A DNA stretch of 64,000 bases from Arion vulgaris (GCA_020796225.1 CM036753.1:66124865-66188864); one strand, 5' to 3'; counted from the first letter of the stretch, positions 21,225 through 31,710 are shown. Translations and numbers: made by a program. The notes: generated by a model not told the origin, from the letters alone.

Positions 21225-21560
21225 GGTGTCGGATTGCCCGTTCTCACATAGGGCATAACGGGGCGCAACGTTCTACACTAGTAGGGATACAGTGGGCGCA
21301 ACGTTCACACTAGTAGTATAACAGTGGCGCAACGTTCTACACTAGTAGGGGCATAACAGGGGCGCAACGTTCTACACTAGTAGGGATACGGGAACGTTTA
21401 CACTAGTAGGCAACGGGCGCAACGTTCTACACTAGTAGGGCATAACGGGCGCAACGTTCTACACTAGTAGGGCAACGGGCGCAAGTTCTACACTAGTAGG
21501 GGTATAACAGTGGGCGCAACGTTCTACACAAGTAGGGGTATAACAGGGGCGCAACATTCT
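21225..21560. repeat. Degenerate tandem array, about 31-bp unit
   Basis: Repeats of gcgcaacgttctacactagt followed by aggggcataacag. Unit length varies between about 25 and 33 bp through small deletions. The array runs directly into a B-type SINE tail at 21555. Confidence 0.9.
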
Positions 21561-21645
21561 AACCGTTCTTGGCAAAGACTGTTTATATATCACCATAAGA
21601 ATGAGCAAAATTGTTAAGAAGAACGATCGAAACAAACAGAAAACA
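21555..21645 (+). mobile_element. SINE family B tail fragment
   Basis: aaccgttcttggcaaagac, tatcaccataagaatgagc, aaattgttaagaagaacgat correspond in order to the B tail (cacgttcttggcaaagatc, atatcacaaagagtgatt, aaaattggtcgtaaagaacg). The head is missing. Confidence 0.65.
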
Positions 21646-22151
21646 AGCAAAAACTCTCTTTGTTGTGATTAAGTTATCAAACTCGCAAGACTTGGTGATT
21701 TGTTGAAATGAAAAGTTCAGCCATGATATCAAGACATTCTATTCAACGACATATTTGAAATGTCTTCTCCATTTCATGACATAATTGTCGTTAACAAAAT
21801 TGAAATTACTATATGAAGACACGAGCTTACTAAGTGCGCTGTATTCAATCATAAATGTATTTGGGTTCAATTCTCCCTAAGTCGATTCCATAGTTGATCA
21901 AGTTAAAATGGATACCCATTTTTTTTTCAGGTTAGAAATAATCGAAGCACTCATTAGTGCTACTGTGTAAGTGATCGAATGTTTATACTTTCAACTTGTT
22001 TTATTGAACTATGCATCTATTTGGTGCACTGAGTGCACCTATACTGATTTTATTCATTTATCCACTTTACAAAAAAATGTTTTTCAAGTAAATAGTAAAG
22101 AACCCATTTTCATACCATGCAGCTTATTAACGATTAATTGTTATGCTTCAC

Positions 22152-22300
22152 TGTGGTCTTTGTGGTTAAGTGCTTAAGCCGTTGCCCTGCGTTCCGAATG
22201 TCGTGAGTTCGAATCTGGACCTCATTCTGTTCACGAAGGCTCTTTTTCCGACGATCTCTGGGATTGTTGCTGGATCTGTTGGATTGTTGAAGAGGCGTGC
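22152..22300 (+). mobile_element. tRNA-derived SINE, family F, 5' part
   Basis: Head ctttgtggttaagtgcttaa (A-box region) and gtgagttcgaatctggacc (B box), followed by cattctgttcacgaaggctc and gggattgttg of the F body. The 3' half is lost. Confidence 0.82.
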
Positions 22301-22339
22301 CTCCCAGGTTGAGGACTACTGGGTTAAGAGTACATAGTG

Positions 22340-22712
22340 ACACCAGGCAACATTAGTGGAATCAAGGCATGTACAACAAAGAGTAAAATACTGGGCGGTA
22401 TATTCTAATTGTATAACAAGAATCAAAGACAACTGGCTAATGCTACGAATATGAATGAGAAAATAGAAGTATTTTACACATATAGAGAGGCAAGAAGGCC
22501 TGGAGAAGACCATCGTTACATGAAAGGAGGCATCCTGGCTAATAGGACAAGAGGAGGAACATGAGGAATATGGATTCAGGATATAACTGATGGTTTGAGC
22601 ATGACGGCTGCAGTATCGGGACATCTGGTCTACGAGAGATAGAAACTCCGAAGGACTGTTAAGGTGACAAAGTTTTGTTCAGGACAAGCTATTTAATTAT
22701 GATGATGATATT
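22340..22712 (+). pseudogene. LINE family d RT C-terminus and 3' end
   Basis: Encodes QLANATNMNEKIEVF, then a RRPGEDH segment, RGGT, and DITDGLSMTAAVSGHLVYE (compare VTDGLNMTATEAEHLAHE at 49740). It finishes with aaagttttgttcaggacaag, ctattta and a gatgat tail. Several stops are present. Confidence 0.8.
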
Positions 22713-22781
22713 CTCATCGCACCGATAAAGTTGAAAGAAAAGCATGTTAATAGTTGTTAATATTGTTCCTATCACAGAATA

Positions 22782-22880
22782 GCGAATGCATAAGCGTTTG
22801 TCTATCGCTTGGGACACAAGAGGGTTGGTGGTTCAATCCCACACTCAAAGTTCTATACATGAGTAAAGCGATGTAAGGAA
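22782..22880 (+). mobile_element. tRNA-derived SINE, family G, copy 1
   Basis: Sequence like gcgaatgcataagcgtttgt, ctatcg, then gtggttcaatcccacactc (strong B box ggttcaatccc), followed by a gagtaaag motif. The same arrangement occurs at 57255. Only two copies are in the window. Confidence 0.65.
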
Positions 22881-23044
22881 ACCTACAAATCTGATCTGGT
22901 CAGAGCGGATCAGATCTGGAGAAAACCTAGGGAGGCTGCGGAGATACGCAATAAATTGGCGTTTAAGGACAAAGCAAAACATGTATGGTATCATATAAGC
23001 AAGCAAAAATGAATAATAAATGGCCCTCATACCTCCTGTACCCT

Positions 23045-23310
23045 GGTTATTGGTTACTAAACTGACGTCATTGCACTCCGGGCAGACCCATAGGTGCTCA
23101 GTCTCCCCAACAGATATCGAAGAGTATGCATACTGATGGTTCCTGTGGCTCGCTGATTAAACACACCTCTCACTCTGCCTCTCAGGCATCCAGTTCGACT
23201 TGAACAACGGGTAACTCCAAACTGCTTGATCGCTTGATCGATTCAACATCGATTTTAGTGTCCTCATCCAACAGACAGTCGCAAAGAGACCGAAGAATCC
23301 TGTACCCTAG
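23045..23310 (-). pseudogene. RNase H-type LINE C-terminus, copy 2
   Basis: About 85 percent identical to the left part of 8226-8815 over 250 bp (for example gagtatgcatactgatggtt, ctgcctctcaggcatccagt). On the minus strand it carries the VFNQRATGTISMHTL-like and HLWVCPECND-like C-terminal segments. Confidence 0.8.
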
Positions 23311-23518
23311 GGACTAGAAATGTGAAGTGACTGCCTCTTCCTACCAAAGGTCTAAAACGACTTCGGGACATATTCATTATTACTTTTAAGGGTCAGTTCA
23401 ACATCTTATATATATATGAGGTCATTTTAGTATTCCTGTAACAAGAGTAATTTTGTTTTAAAATAACGCTTTCTTGTTAAATCTAACGCAGTGTTGGAAC
23501 ACAATTCTCTTCTTCTGT

Positions 23519-23650
23519 CCTATCTATCTTGTCTCTGTCCCGCATCTATCTTGTCTCTGTCCCGCATCTATCTTGTCTCTGTCCCGCATCTATCTTGTCT
23601 CTGTCCCGCATCTATCTTGTCTCTGTCCCGCATCTATCTTGTCTCTGGAA
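23519..23650. repeat. 22-bp tandem repeat (6 units)
   Basis: Near-perfect units of tatcttgtctctgtcccgca followed by tc. Located immediately beyond the coding end of the minus-strand LINE fragment. Confidence 0.95.
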
Positions 23651-23870
23651 CTTGGGTTCCATGACAGTAGTTCTAGATGTCTACCTGTCCCGTGTGAGGT
23701 GTCTGACGTCTTTAGCAGACATACACAAATTGTCTATGATATCCTGCACCATCTTCTTCTTGGTCTTCCTTCTCCCCGACTGCCTGGTATCATGCTCTTC
23801 AAAAATATCTTCTCCGGAGAATAATGTCGTTTGATATGTCTAAAATAATCTCTGAAGACAGGAAAGGTCC
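23519..23870 (-). pseudogene. LINE C-terminal fragment with a 22-bp array at its 3' end
   Basis: The minus strand reads FRHIKRHYSPEKIFLKSMIP, then RGEGRPRRRWC, the GRPRRRW signature of LINE C-termini, then in a shifted frame a DTSHGTG segment. Just past this (23519-23650) is a six-unit 22-bp tandem (tatcttgtctctgtcccgca followed by tc). Confidence 0.72.
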
Positions 23871-24074
23871 GCTTGTATGGCGGGGGACACTGATAAAAAG
23901 GGAAAGAAGGCATTCACGCAAAAATCAGTCAGAAGCGCCATACCACGCTTGACTACGCCTGAATTCGTAGCGGGCGAACGCAAGAAGAAGATATCTACAA
24001 TATTTAATTGTTTTTATTTGTATCTTCTTTATCACCCACTTTTCTTTAATTTCAAACTGTCATTACTGATTGTA

Positions 24075-26240
24075 TAGTCTGTCCATTAATTCGTGAGCAC
24101 GTTTGAAATTGATTTTCTCGAAAACTACCTGTTGGATCTCAGTGATTTTTGCATGCAGCCTTAGAATATCCATGACGCTAAAATAAAGCTAACCAGTAGT
24201 CCATAGATGCTACGGATTTTGCACATCGGCGAATTCCTTTGATCTTTTATGACAATTGCAAATACGGGGCTCAAATTTTAGATTTTACAGTAATCCTTAG
24301 AATTTGTCCATGTCAATTCTATTCATAGGTGTATCTCCATATTAACTTGATAGGTCAAGTAATTAAGTGTGTTGCCCTTTATGTGCAATCGTGAACTTGG
24401 ATACAATATGCAACAGTTAGTCCTCCCTTCGGTCACCATTAGACCCCAGGGTGTCTTAACTTCACCACAAATTGTATGATGGTAGACGCATTTGGATATG
24501 GAAATGTATACGTTGCTATTTCTCAGTCTGTAATCAAAATATGATTTGTATCATCCCGAATCTGACGATTCCATGAGGTTGATAATTGTTACTGACTGAA
24601 CAAATTGTAATCCATCTCGGTGCCAGTACTCGTCTTCCTCTCGGAGCACATGTTCAACACACTTCTTCCAGAACTGCATGTCTATCATTGAGAGGGACTC
24701 ACGTGTCAGAACTTCAACATCACACATTTTAAACGTCCTGTTCTGTTCGGCAACTTGCCCTTTACTTTAGCCCAGACAAGCTCTATCGGATTGAGGTGAG
24801 CATGATATGGAGGTAGTCGCAAAGACGTGTGGCCGTATTCCGCAATGATTTTGTCAATATGAAACACCTTTGTCTTATTTGTCATCCTCACCAGGTGCAA
24901 CAACTCGGGTTTCAAATATGTATCATCGAAGCTGACATTTTCCTTAGCAGGCCAAGTCCTAATTTGATCTTTTGTATTTGATGCAGTTGGTACTTTGTCT
25001 TCCGCTGATACTGCGTTGTGATAGGATGCATTATCCATTACCAAGCATGATGGTCTGTTAAGAATTGGAAGTAGATCTTTCTCCATCCAGTGCCTGAAAA
25101 TATGTCCCTACCGTCGGTACTTTTTGATTCGAAAATAAGTCCAGCGTCATGGACAAGACCTTCTTCACTGCTTCCTGCATGTGTTAGTATAATACGCTGG
25201 CCTTTGCTGCTTGGTATTTTTCTTTTCTGTTCACCGTCTACTGATTGCCATTCTTTAGCATTGGTGTGGTGAGCATTGACCCAGGATTCGTCCAAATATA
25301 CAATATCATAGCCTTGCCTCCGCCGCTCACGGATCTGCCTAAGGTATTTACTTCGGGCAGCAATTAAATGTGGCTTTTCACAAATAATATTCCTGCCGCA
25401 TATAGTTTTTTTGAAGGTGAAGCCGGCGGCTCTTACAATTTTCCATAGAGTACTTTTAGAAATGTCTATGCTGCAATCTGATTGCAGTTTTAATTTCAGT
25501 TTCCTGAGAGTAACAAGTTGATTTGTCGCAAACATTTTCAAGAGCTCCCGTCTTATGACATCTATGTCAAAGTCGTCAATTGTTCTTTTCCTTCCTTGCT
25601 TGACATTAGTGCACTTTGTGTCCTGTTTAATCCATCGGGAAAAGGATTCTCTATTCAGACCAAGCGCCAGTTGCGTTCGTTTCTCAGGGTTATGAATATC
25701 GCAATATAGATGACCTCTCTTAGATTCCCTACGGAAGTGTTGATATAGTAAAACTGTAACCTTCTGCATTATTATAAATGTGCACTTCAGACTCATTATG
25801 AATGTGATATCAATGTCAGTTTTGATAAGCCAACAAATATGATACAATAGCTTCATAAAATAGCGAGATACGCCTATAACTACACAACGGTATCCCAATT
25901 ATAACGTCATATGCTTTCCGCTTTCAAAGTCGACTGGGTTAGGTGCACTGGATTTCGTGAAATTGTTGTTTACTCACGATATTTTAATGTTACCATAATG
26001 TATTTTTAGAACAACGCGTCTGTGTACCGTAGATCTGTTACTATTGTGTACAATCTGGTGAGGTTGATTTTAATATAACCTGAAGAAGAAATATTTCAAT
26101 CTACATCAAATTTTTTTGGAAAAAAATATTTCTCTAGCGTCATGGATATTCTAAGGCTGCTTGCAAAAATCACTGAGATCCAATAGGTAGTTTTCGAGAA
26201 AATCAATTTCAAACGTGCTCACGAATTAATGGACAGACTA
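24075..26240 (-). mobile_element. IS630/Tc1/mariner-group transposon with 106-bp TIRs and TA target
   Basis: Terminal inverted repeats 24075-24180 and 26135-26240 match at 104 of 106 positions (starting tagtctgtccattaattcg). They are flanked by TA on both sides (24073-24074 and 26241-26242), as expected for this superfamily. The 2.17-kb element contains one transposase gene on the minus strand. The near-identity of the ends implies a young insertion, although the gene is frameshifted. The terminal sequence resembles that of the 690-bp MITE at 60265. Confidence 0.96.
24551..25769 (-). pseudogene. DDE transposase, widely spaced DD(about 83)E type, two frameshifts
   Basis: The first frame is open to 25898, but the ATG at 25769 is a better start, just before the conserved QHFRRESKRG region. 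Numbered from the 25898 ATG, helix-turn-helix-like sequence spans about 68-165. The first catalytic Asp is D203 in IVYLDESWVNAHHT. After GRDIF the frame breaks near 25090-25105, probably with loss of a few codons, and continues one frame over as HWMEKDLL. It then carries VMDNASYH (second Asp) and PYHAHLNPIELVW (catalytic Glu). I count 83 residues between second Asp and Glu, far more than 34-41 in Tc1/mariner and close to the DD82E group described as Sailor. A second break near 24725 is followed by another frame (VEVLTRESLSMIDMQFW) to a stop at 24551. The copy cannot make active enzyme without ribosomal frameshifting, for which I see no evidence. Confidence 0.9.
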
Positions 26241-26267
26241 TAGTACCGTTTTTTATGTCGATTTAAA

Positions 26268-26775
26268 ACAGGTGGGACGAGATCCTGAGAAATTTAATGG
26301 CCGCGTGGCTAGTGCAGTCGTCGCGTGGCTAGTGCAGTCGTCACGTGGCTAGTGCAGTCGTCGCGTGGCTAGTGTAATCGCCGCGTGGCTAGTGCAGTCG
26401 CCGAGGGGCTAGTGTAGTCGCCGCGTGGCTAATGCAGTCACCGCGTGGTTAGTGTAGTCGCCGCGTGGCTAGTGCAGTCGCCGAGGGGCTAGTGTAGTCG
26501 CCGCGTGGCTAATGCAGTCGCCGAGGGGCTAGTGTAGTCGCCGCGTGGCTAATGCAGTCACCGCGTGGTTAGTGTAGTCGCCGCGTGGCTAGTGCAGTCG
26601 CCGAGGGGCCGCGTGGGCATGCAGTGTGAGTCGCCGCGTGGCTAATGCAGTCACCGCGTGGTTAGTGTAGTCGCCGCGTGGCTAGTGTAGTCGCCGCGTG
26701 GCTAGTGCAGTCGCCACGTGGCTAGTGTAGTCGTCGCGTGGCTAATGTAGTCGCTGCGAATCTGTTCAAGTTAGG
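26268..26775 (+). repeat. Dispersed repeat J carrying a 20-bp array (about 23 units)
   Basis: 26301-26760 is an array of ccgcgtggctagtgcagtcg-type 20-bp units with recurrent variants (ccgagggg, aatgcagtca). Its left flank (ggtgggacgagatcctgaga, aatttaatgg) and right flank (ctgttcaagttaggattta) match the two sides of a single such unit in the dispersed repeat at 34086-34175. The left side also matches 54262-54330. The array is therefore an in-place expansion. Confidence 0.93.
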
Positions 26776-26874
26776 ATTTATCATTTATGTCTATAAAAAA
26801 ATAAATCCTTGGCCTTACCGTGAAGTAAACACGGGTCTCCCCGCATTTGAGCCGCGCTCTAATCCATTCAGTCA

Positions 26875-26965
26875 GACGCTCCTTTAATTTTAAGCTGTTG
26901 CAAAATGGATATATTTGTTCTTTTTTTGTATCCATGGGATTTTGAATACTCTTCTGTAGCACTTG
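26875..26965 (-). pseudogene. LINE family e fragment
   Basis: The minus strand encodes MLQKSIQNPMDTKK, matching the MLQKDPTNTMDRKRK segment of the longer family e copy at 32485-32935. Only this short piece remains, fused to a J-associated segment. Confidence 0.6.
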
Positions 26966-27267
26966 TTAGCAAAGGCATTAATCTATTTGTCAACTCTTTT
27001 ATTAATAACTCATGTCTCACAGGTTACCGTTGATATGGGAAAAATACATACTCTTAAACTTCTAAATTGTGTCATTATTTCAGTTACCTTTATATATATA
27101 TATAGTAATTCTTTTAATTTCTGCTAGGCTAAGTTTATTCTTCAACACTACTAGGAGTAATACGGTGTTGAAATATGTGATCACTAACATTTTTCTTAAC
27201 AGAGAAAAAAGGACAAAGATAATGAAAGAAAAGATAGAGATAAAAAGAGTTCTAGAGAGTGAGATAT

Positions 27268-27271
<4 letters not shown>

Positions 27272-27307
<36 letters not shown>
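27272..27307. repeat. (GA)n microsatellite
   Basis: A GA run of about 36 bases; the SLSLSLS frame on the minus strand is an artefact of it. Confidence 0.97.
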
Positions 27308-27312
<5 letters not shown>

Positions 27313-27637
27313 GATATTAACGGCGGTTCACATTTATATGTTTGAAAAAATGAATGCTCTTTGACTTCCTGAATGATTGATACCCTTGATCCTGCGTTCT
27401 GGTTCATGAGCCATTTGGTTTGAAGCAAAGTAATGTGACATGATATTCTCACTTGATGGAACAGAGGTAAGAAAGTCGATTTGTTTGTTATTTTAAGGAG
27501 ATAGAAATCAATTAGATATTGAGTATGTCTATTGACCTAAGGTGTTTTCACGGCTTCTTCCTCATGTTCGTGTTCTTGTCTAGCGTAGTACATGGTCATA
27601 TTAAGGTCTCATGCTGTGTCAGGTTATTTTTAGGTTT

Positions 27638-27840
27638 TTTTTCCCGATCCAAAAGCACTTGAGCTTTTTCAGCTCTTCGGTTCGGTGCCATGGACATCGT
27701 AACCTTCGGTTCGGTGCCACGAACACCGTAAATCTGGGGAATCTGTGGCTTTTTCTGCCATCCCGCGGAATTGAACCCGCACACACAGAGGGATAGTCAC
27801 CGTAGTCCAACGCGCTACGAACACGCTGGGCAGACGGACG
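27638..27840 (-). mobile_element. tRNA-derived SINE, family E, with 11-bp TSD
   Basis: Complete minus-strand E copy: T-run and cccgatcc at the left, tRNA-like head at the right (B box ggttcaattcc on the minus strand). The flanking repeat tttttaggttt occurs at 27627-27637 and 27841-27851. Confidence 0.93.
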
Positions 27841-27879
27841 TTTTTAGGTTTAAAGAAGACTGATTGACTTAATTGACCG

Positions 27880-28015
27880 GATTTATCCATATTGCTTAGT
27901 CACTCTCTACACAAAAAGCACGCCAAATGCCGAGACTATTTAACAAATCACGAACTTTGTACTCCAGCAATAATCCTAGGGATATCCAGAAAAATAGTTT
28001 TGAGCCGAACGGCGC
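27880..28015 (-). mobile_element. SINE family F fragment
   Basis: Minus-strand internal part of F: ctggatatccctaggattat, tgctggagtac and aaagttcgtgattt. The tRNA-like head is missing. Confidence 0.6.
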
Positions 28016-28324
28016 GGTGCGGATAGAAACCGACGGTCATGATAGTGCTATACAAACGGCGTGATGATGACCACAATTTTCATCCAAAGGTCATCATCAA
28101 CCGTGATGGAGGAGCATCATCATACAAACGGCTTGACTATTTCACCACAGCGCAACAGTTGCTGTAAGCCTATCTTTGTTCTTACGGAGTTCATCTACTA
28201 CTGCAGTTAATCTAATGATGATATTCTTAATGTCAAAATCAAACCTTTGTTCCGTCCAGAAATGTAAACGCAGTTTCATTTATCCGAACATATCTAATAG
28301 AGATCAATATCTTTTGCATAGTCC

Positions 28325-28590
28325 GCCCACCCGTGTAGTGCCGGGGTCGGCAAGGAAGGAAAGCAAAGAATAGTACCACTGTGACCGTCATGTCGTAAGA
28401 GACGACGGATGTAGGTACTATAGAAGCTACCCTAGAAAATAAAAAGTATCGCAGAAATCGGTTGTGCTGACCTACTTGTAGGCGCATAACTGGCGCAACG
28501 TATTATCGCTCTTAGGCTCAGATCGCATACAAATCACACAGAGCAGTTAACAAGTGGTCGATATGGAGAGTTTAAAGAAGAAGAAGAAGA
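28325..28590 (+). mobile_element. SINE family A
   Basis: Well-preserved plus-strand copy: head acccgtgtagtgccggggtc, core catgtcgtaagagacgac, body cgcagaaatcggttgtgctg and gcgcataactggcgcaac, tail gaagaagaagaagaaag. Confidence 0.93.
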
Positions 28591-28794
28591 AAGTCGACTG
28601 GAAACTAGTAGAAGATGGCTTAGGAAGAATATGGTAAGGTATCGTGGACAGAATAGTTCTTTTATAATATAAATGGGAATCATGCAGCAGTCCTGGTTTT
28701 CAGGAACTGATCTATGGAACTGAGTTGAAATATGATACACTCGGACTATGAATCAATTTTACTGATCCAATTCAACTTTAATCCTGTAAGACGA

Positions 28795-29045
28795 TGTTGC
28801 AATAAGACTATCACATAATCGGACAACAATCCAATCAGAAAATGATCCAATCGAAATACAATCCAATCGGAAAACGATCCAATCAGAAAACGATCCAATC
28901 GGACAACAATCCAATCAGAAATGATCAATCGAAAACGATCCAATCGAAAATGCTCCAATCGGAAAACGATCCAATCGGAAAACGATAAAATCGAACAACT
29001 ATCCACTTGAACTATGACCTAATTGAAAAATCAGTCACTTGGACT
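28795..29045. repeat. Degenerate 15-16-bp tandem array
   Basis: Repeats of gatccaatcggaaaac with many variants. The period alternates between 15 and 16, giving the DWIVFRLDHF-type antisense frame, which is not a gene. Confidence 0.9.
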
Positions 29046-29099
29046 ATGACACAATCGAGCTATCATAAAGGTAAGCAATTGATAAGAATTTTTTATCAG

Positions 29100-29180
29100 T
29101 TTCAGTTTGGAATATCTTCATTGCACTCTGGACATGTCCATAGGTGCTCCGATCTCCTTCGCAGTATCTCCAACAGCGTC
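29100..29180 (-). pseudogene. RNase H-type LINE C-terminal tail fragment
   Basis: The minus strand reads EHLWTCPECNEDI-like sequence (ggagcacctatggacatgtc, cagagtgcaatgaagatatt), the extreme C-terminus of the LINE represented at 8226. The same end reappears at 63952. Confidence 0.65.
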
Positions 29181-29199
29181 TAACAACTGACCGTGCCAG

Positions 29200-29755
29200 T
29201 TCGATATTGATTGATGAGCCTACTCGAATTTTAGATAGTAATTCATAAACAGGGGTAGGGAGATGGTTGCCTTATTTTTCACAGGGACTAACTAAATAAA
29301 ACAAATTAGGGACTAATTGGGAAAGAGAAGTATGTGGGAGGATACATGGTTAAAAACGAAAACACTACTAAAATCTGAACAAAAGTTGTTTTAAAAAACA
29401 AATAGATCTAAAAACGAATACACACAAAAAAAAAAGAAATAAATTCTAAGGCACAATTTCAACTCTGTGTACCACTTCAACATCAGTAACCTCGGTCATG
29501 GATATTTAAGGAAGGAAGGATGGTAGTAATTGGTCCCACTAGGCTCAGGAAATAGCAGAGGCTTATAAAGTGAAAATATCTGATGTTATTAAAATGTTCC
29601 ATCCTTTTTTTTTATTTTAATGAAAAGGCCACTGAAAGTGTATTGCCTCAGGTGCCTTAAACATTTTGAAGACCCAAGCCTACTTCTGGTGAGCCGGTGT
29701 GAACATTATCAGAGAGACGACAAATATGTTGAGAATAGTAATAGAGACTGTATAT
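29200..29755. other. No gene seen
   Basis: A-rich and T-rich DNA with homopolymer runs near 29420 and 29605. No family assignment. Confidence 0.5.
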
Positions 29756-29757
29756 TA

Positions 29758-30225
29758 TAGTCAGCGTCTGTAGCTTAAGCGGTAGTGAGCTCGATCACAA
29801 TCCCAAGTGTACCTGGTTCAAACCCTGCGGTAGGCAAGTCTGGCAGCAAATTCGTTTCCGTGGGATTTTAACGAAAAGTAAAAATAGACCTCACCGTTCA
29901 AAAAGCAATGACAAACTACTGAACGTATAGGATATACCACAATTTTCATTTTCATATTATAGAGCAGTGATGTCACCACGTTTTTTTTAAAATTGGGGCG
30001 CATCTGATTAATGATTGAGAAAGCGCGAAGCAATGACACACTACTGAACGTATAAGTGGTACCTAGAAAATCAACGACTCATTTACTGTGGCTGATGGCT
30101 GCGTCCTGTAAAGGATATACCACGATTTTCATTTTCATATTATAGAGCAGTGATGTCACCACGTTTTTTTAAAATTGGGGCGCATCTGATTAATGATTGA
30201 GAAAGCGCGGGCGCAATATGGCATT
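29758..30225 (+). mobile_element. tRNA-derived SINE, family C, with duplicated 3' half
   Basis: Head gtctgtagcttaagcggtag (A-box region) and ggttcaaaccctgcgg (B box), then the C body (ctcaccgttcaaaaagcaat, gacaaactactgaacgtata). The segment from aggatataccac through gattgagaaagcgcg is present twice, about 29929-30030 and 30111-30208. The second is preceded by the fuller body (tggtacctagaaaatcaacg). This looks like a partial tandem duplication or two overlapping insertions. Confidence 0.85.
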
Positions 30226-30269
30226 CACAATAATAATAAAGTTTGAATAGTAACATTAATCAAAGAAAA

Positions 30270-30290
30270 TAATAATAATAATAACAGTTA
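30270..30290. repeat. (AAT)n microsatellite
   Basis: Short aataat run only. Confidence 0.8.
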
Positions 30291-30369
30291 GTAACTTAAT
30301 CCTGAGTAAACATTTAACGTGCAAAAAAAATATTGTACTTATGGTAAAAAAATTCATCAACATATTGTT

Positions 30370-30520
30370 TGATTGATTGATAGGATCATCATCATTGCAC
30401 TTCGGCGAGTAACCATGTGTGCTCCGATCTCTTTCTTGCACAGGAAGATCTCAGCTGCAGTGCACAAGCTCCGTAGCACAGCGAGGGTCCCCGATATAAT
30501 TTTGAAGATGGTGAAGATAT
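30370..30520 (-). mobile_element. SINE family D 3' end
   Basis: Minus-strand 3' third of D, with gattgattgataggatcatc tail and gaagatctcagctgcagtgc. The part cattgcacttcggcgagtaa to gtgctccgatctc resembles the 3' end of the RNase H-type LINE. Confidence 0.8.
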
Positions 30521-30559
30521 TATAACATACTGTGTTATAAATAAATACTTTTGTTCTTG

Positions 30560-30790
30560 ATGTTCTGTTTAGCGATAAAGCTGGCGGAGTAAAATAGAGC
30601 GTTAGGGGTGTCTCACAAGGGCGTCATGGCACCTCCGGGACCAGCCTTGGACAGATGGTCTAGACCAGAGCCAACTATAAACTTATGGGCCTTCGGACTC
30701 AGGTAAGAGTTATGGGAAATCAGACCACAACTACACCACGTGACCTCGCATTCCAGTATTATTGTGTATAGACGAATTCATTTTAAAATC
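30560..30790 (+). repeat. Dispersed repeat H, copy 2
   Basis: Shares ctcaggtaa, aatcagaccacaact, gcattccagtattattgtgt and a terminal gaattcattt with 5755-5845. No coding potential seen. Confidence 0.6.
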
Positions 30791-31543
30791 AACACAAAAT
30801 GCTAAATTGAAGTTATATTATGCAACAAGTTAAGTTTAACAATAAGGAATATCAATATAATGAATATTTTCACCAATAAATAACCATACACTCACAGAAT
30901 TGAGTAAAATTGCAAAAATCTTGCCGTGTTCTATCAAAGATATAATCGCAACACATGAAGACAAAATACGTGATCTTAAAATCTAAGCTTTATCTTTATA
31001 TCAGTTACCTTCCATACGTTTTCAAGTTCTTTTAATTACAATAGAGCCATGTTCACTTATCTTGTTATCTCAGGTATAACATCAATCACTAATTGAATAT
31101 ATATATATGTTGTCATTATAAGGACCACTGGTTTACAACTTATTTCCCTGTGACATTTAAAGAGCAGAACCAGCTACAGATGTACGTCACGCTACGTGAC
31201 TAACTTAATGTTCAATGTCTCGAGATCTGTTTGCATCACTATTTTCTTTAATAATCACCAGTTCCATTAAGATGTAAAAATAACCAGACGTAATCAAAAG
31301 ACTACTATTAAAGGACACAAACGTGCTGCCCATAAACAGTCCTGAGACAACCACTCCGATAAGAAGCACATAACTATATTTACAAATCCTCAAACAAATG
31401 TCACATTAAAGAAAACTGTAACTACAAGTTAAATAAGATGAAGAAATCAGGTCTAAGTCTTCAAGCAAGTGCTTCACACACTTCGTTTTTATTATTCAAT
31501 ATTTGTGTTGCTAAAAGGATACACTGATAATCTGGATCTATAT

Positions 31544-31710
31544 CAGTGGCGGCTCGTGATCGTTTTTGTTGGTGGGGCCAGATACAGATTTTCGGGAAAA
31601 TCATGGCTTTGGGTTAGGTTATATTTTTATTTATTAAATAATAAATGCGCGTTACGCATTATTTTTGGTGGGGCCCGACCCCTCTGGCCCTTAATGACGA
31701 GCCGCCACTG
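31544..31710. mobile_element. hAT-type MITE with 8-bp TSD
   Basis: A 167-bp element with 14-bp inverted ends cagtggcggctcgt and acgagccgccactg, plus partly complementary inner arms (tggtggggcc and ggggcccgacc). It is flanked by identical 8-bp atctatat (31536-31543 and 31711-31718). Length, ends and TSD size fit a non-autonomous hAT. It is unrelated in sequence to the SPIN-like element. Confidence 0.92.
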
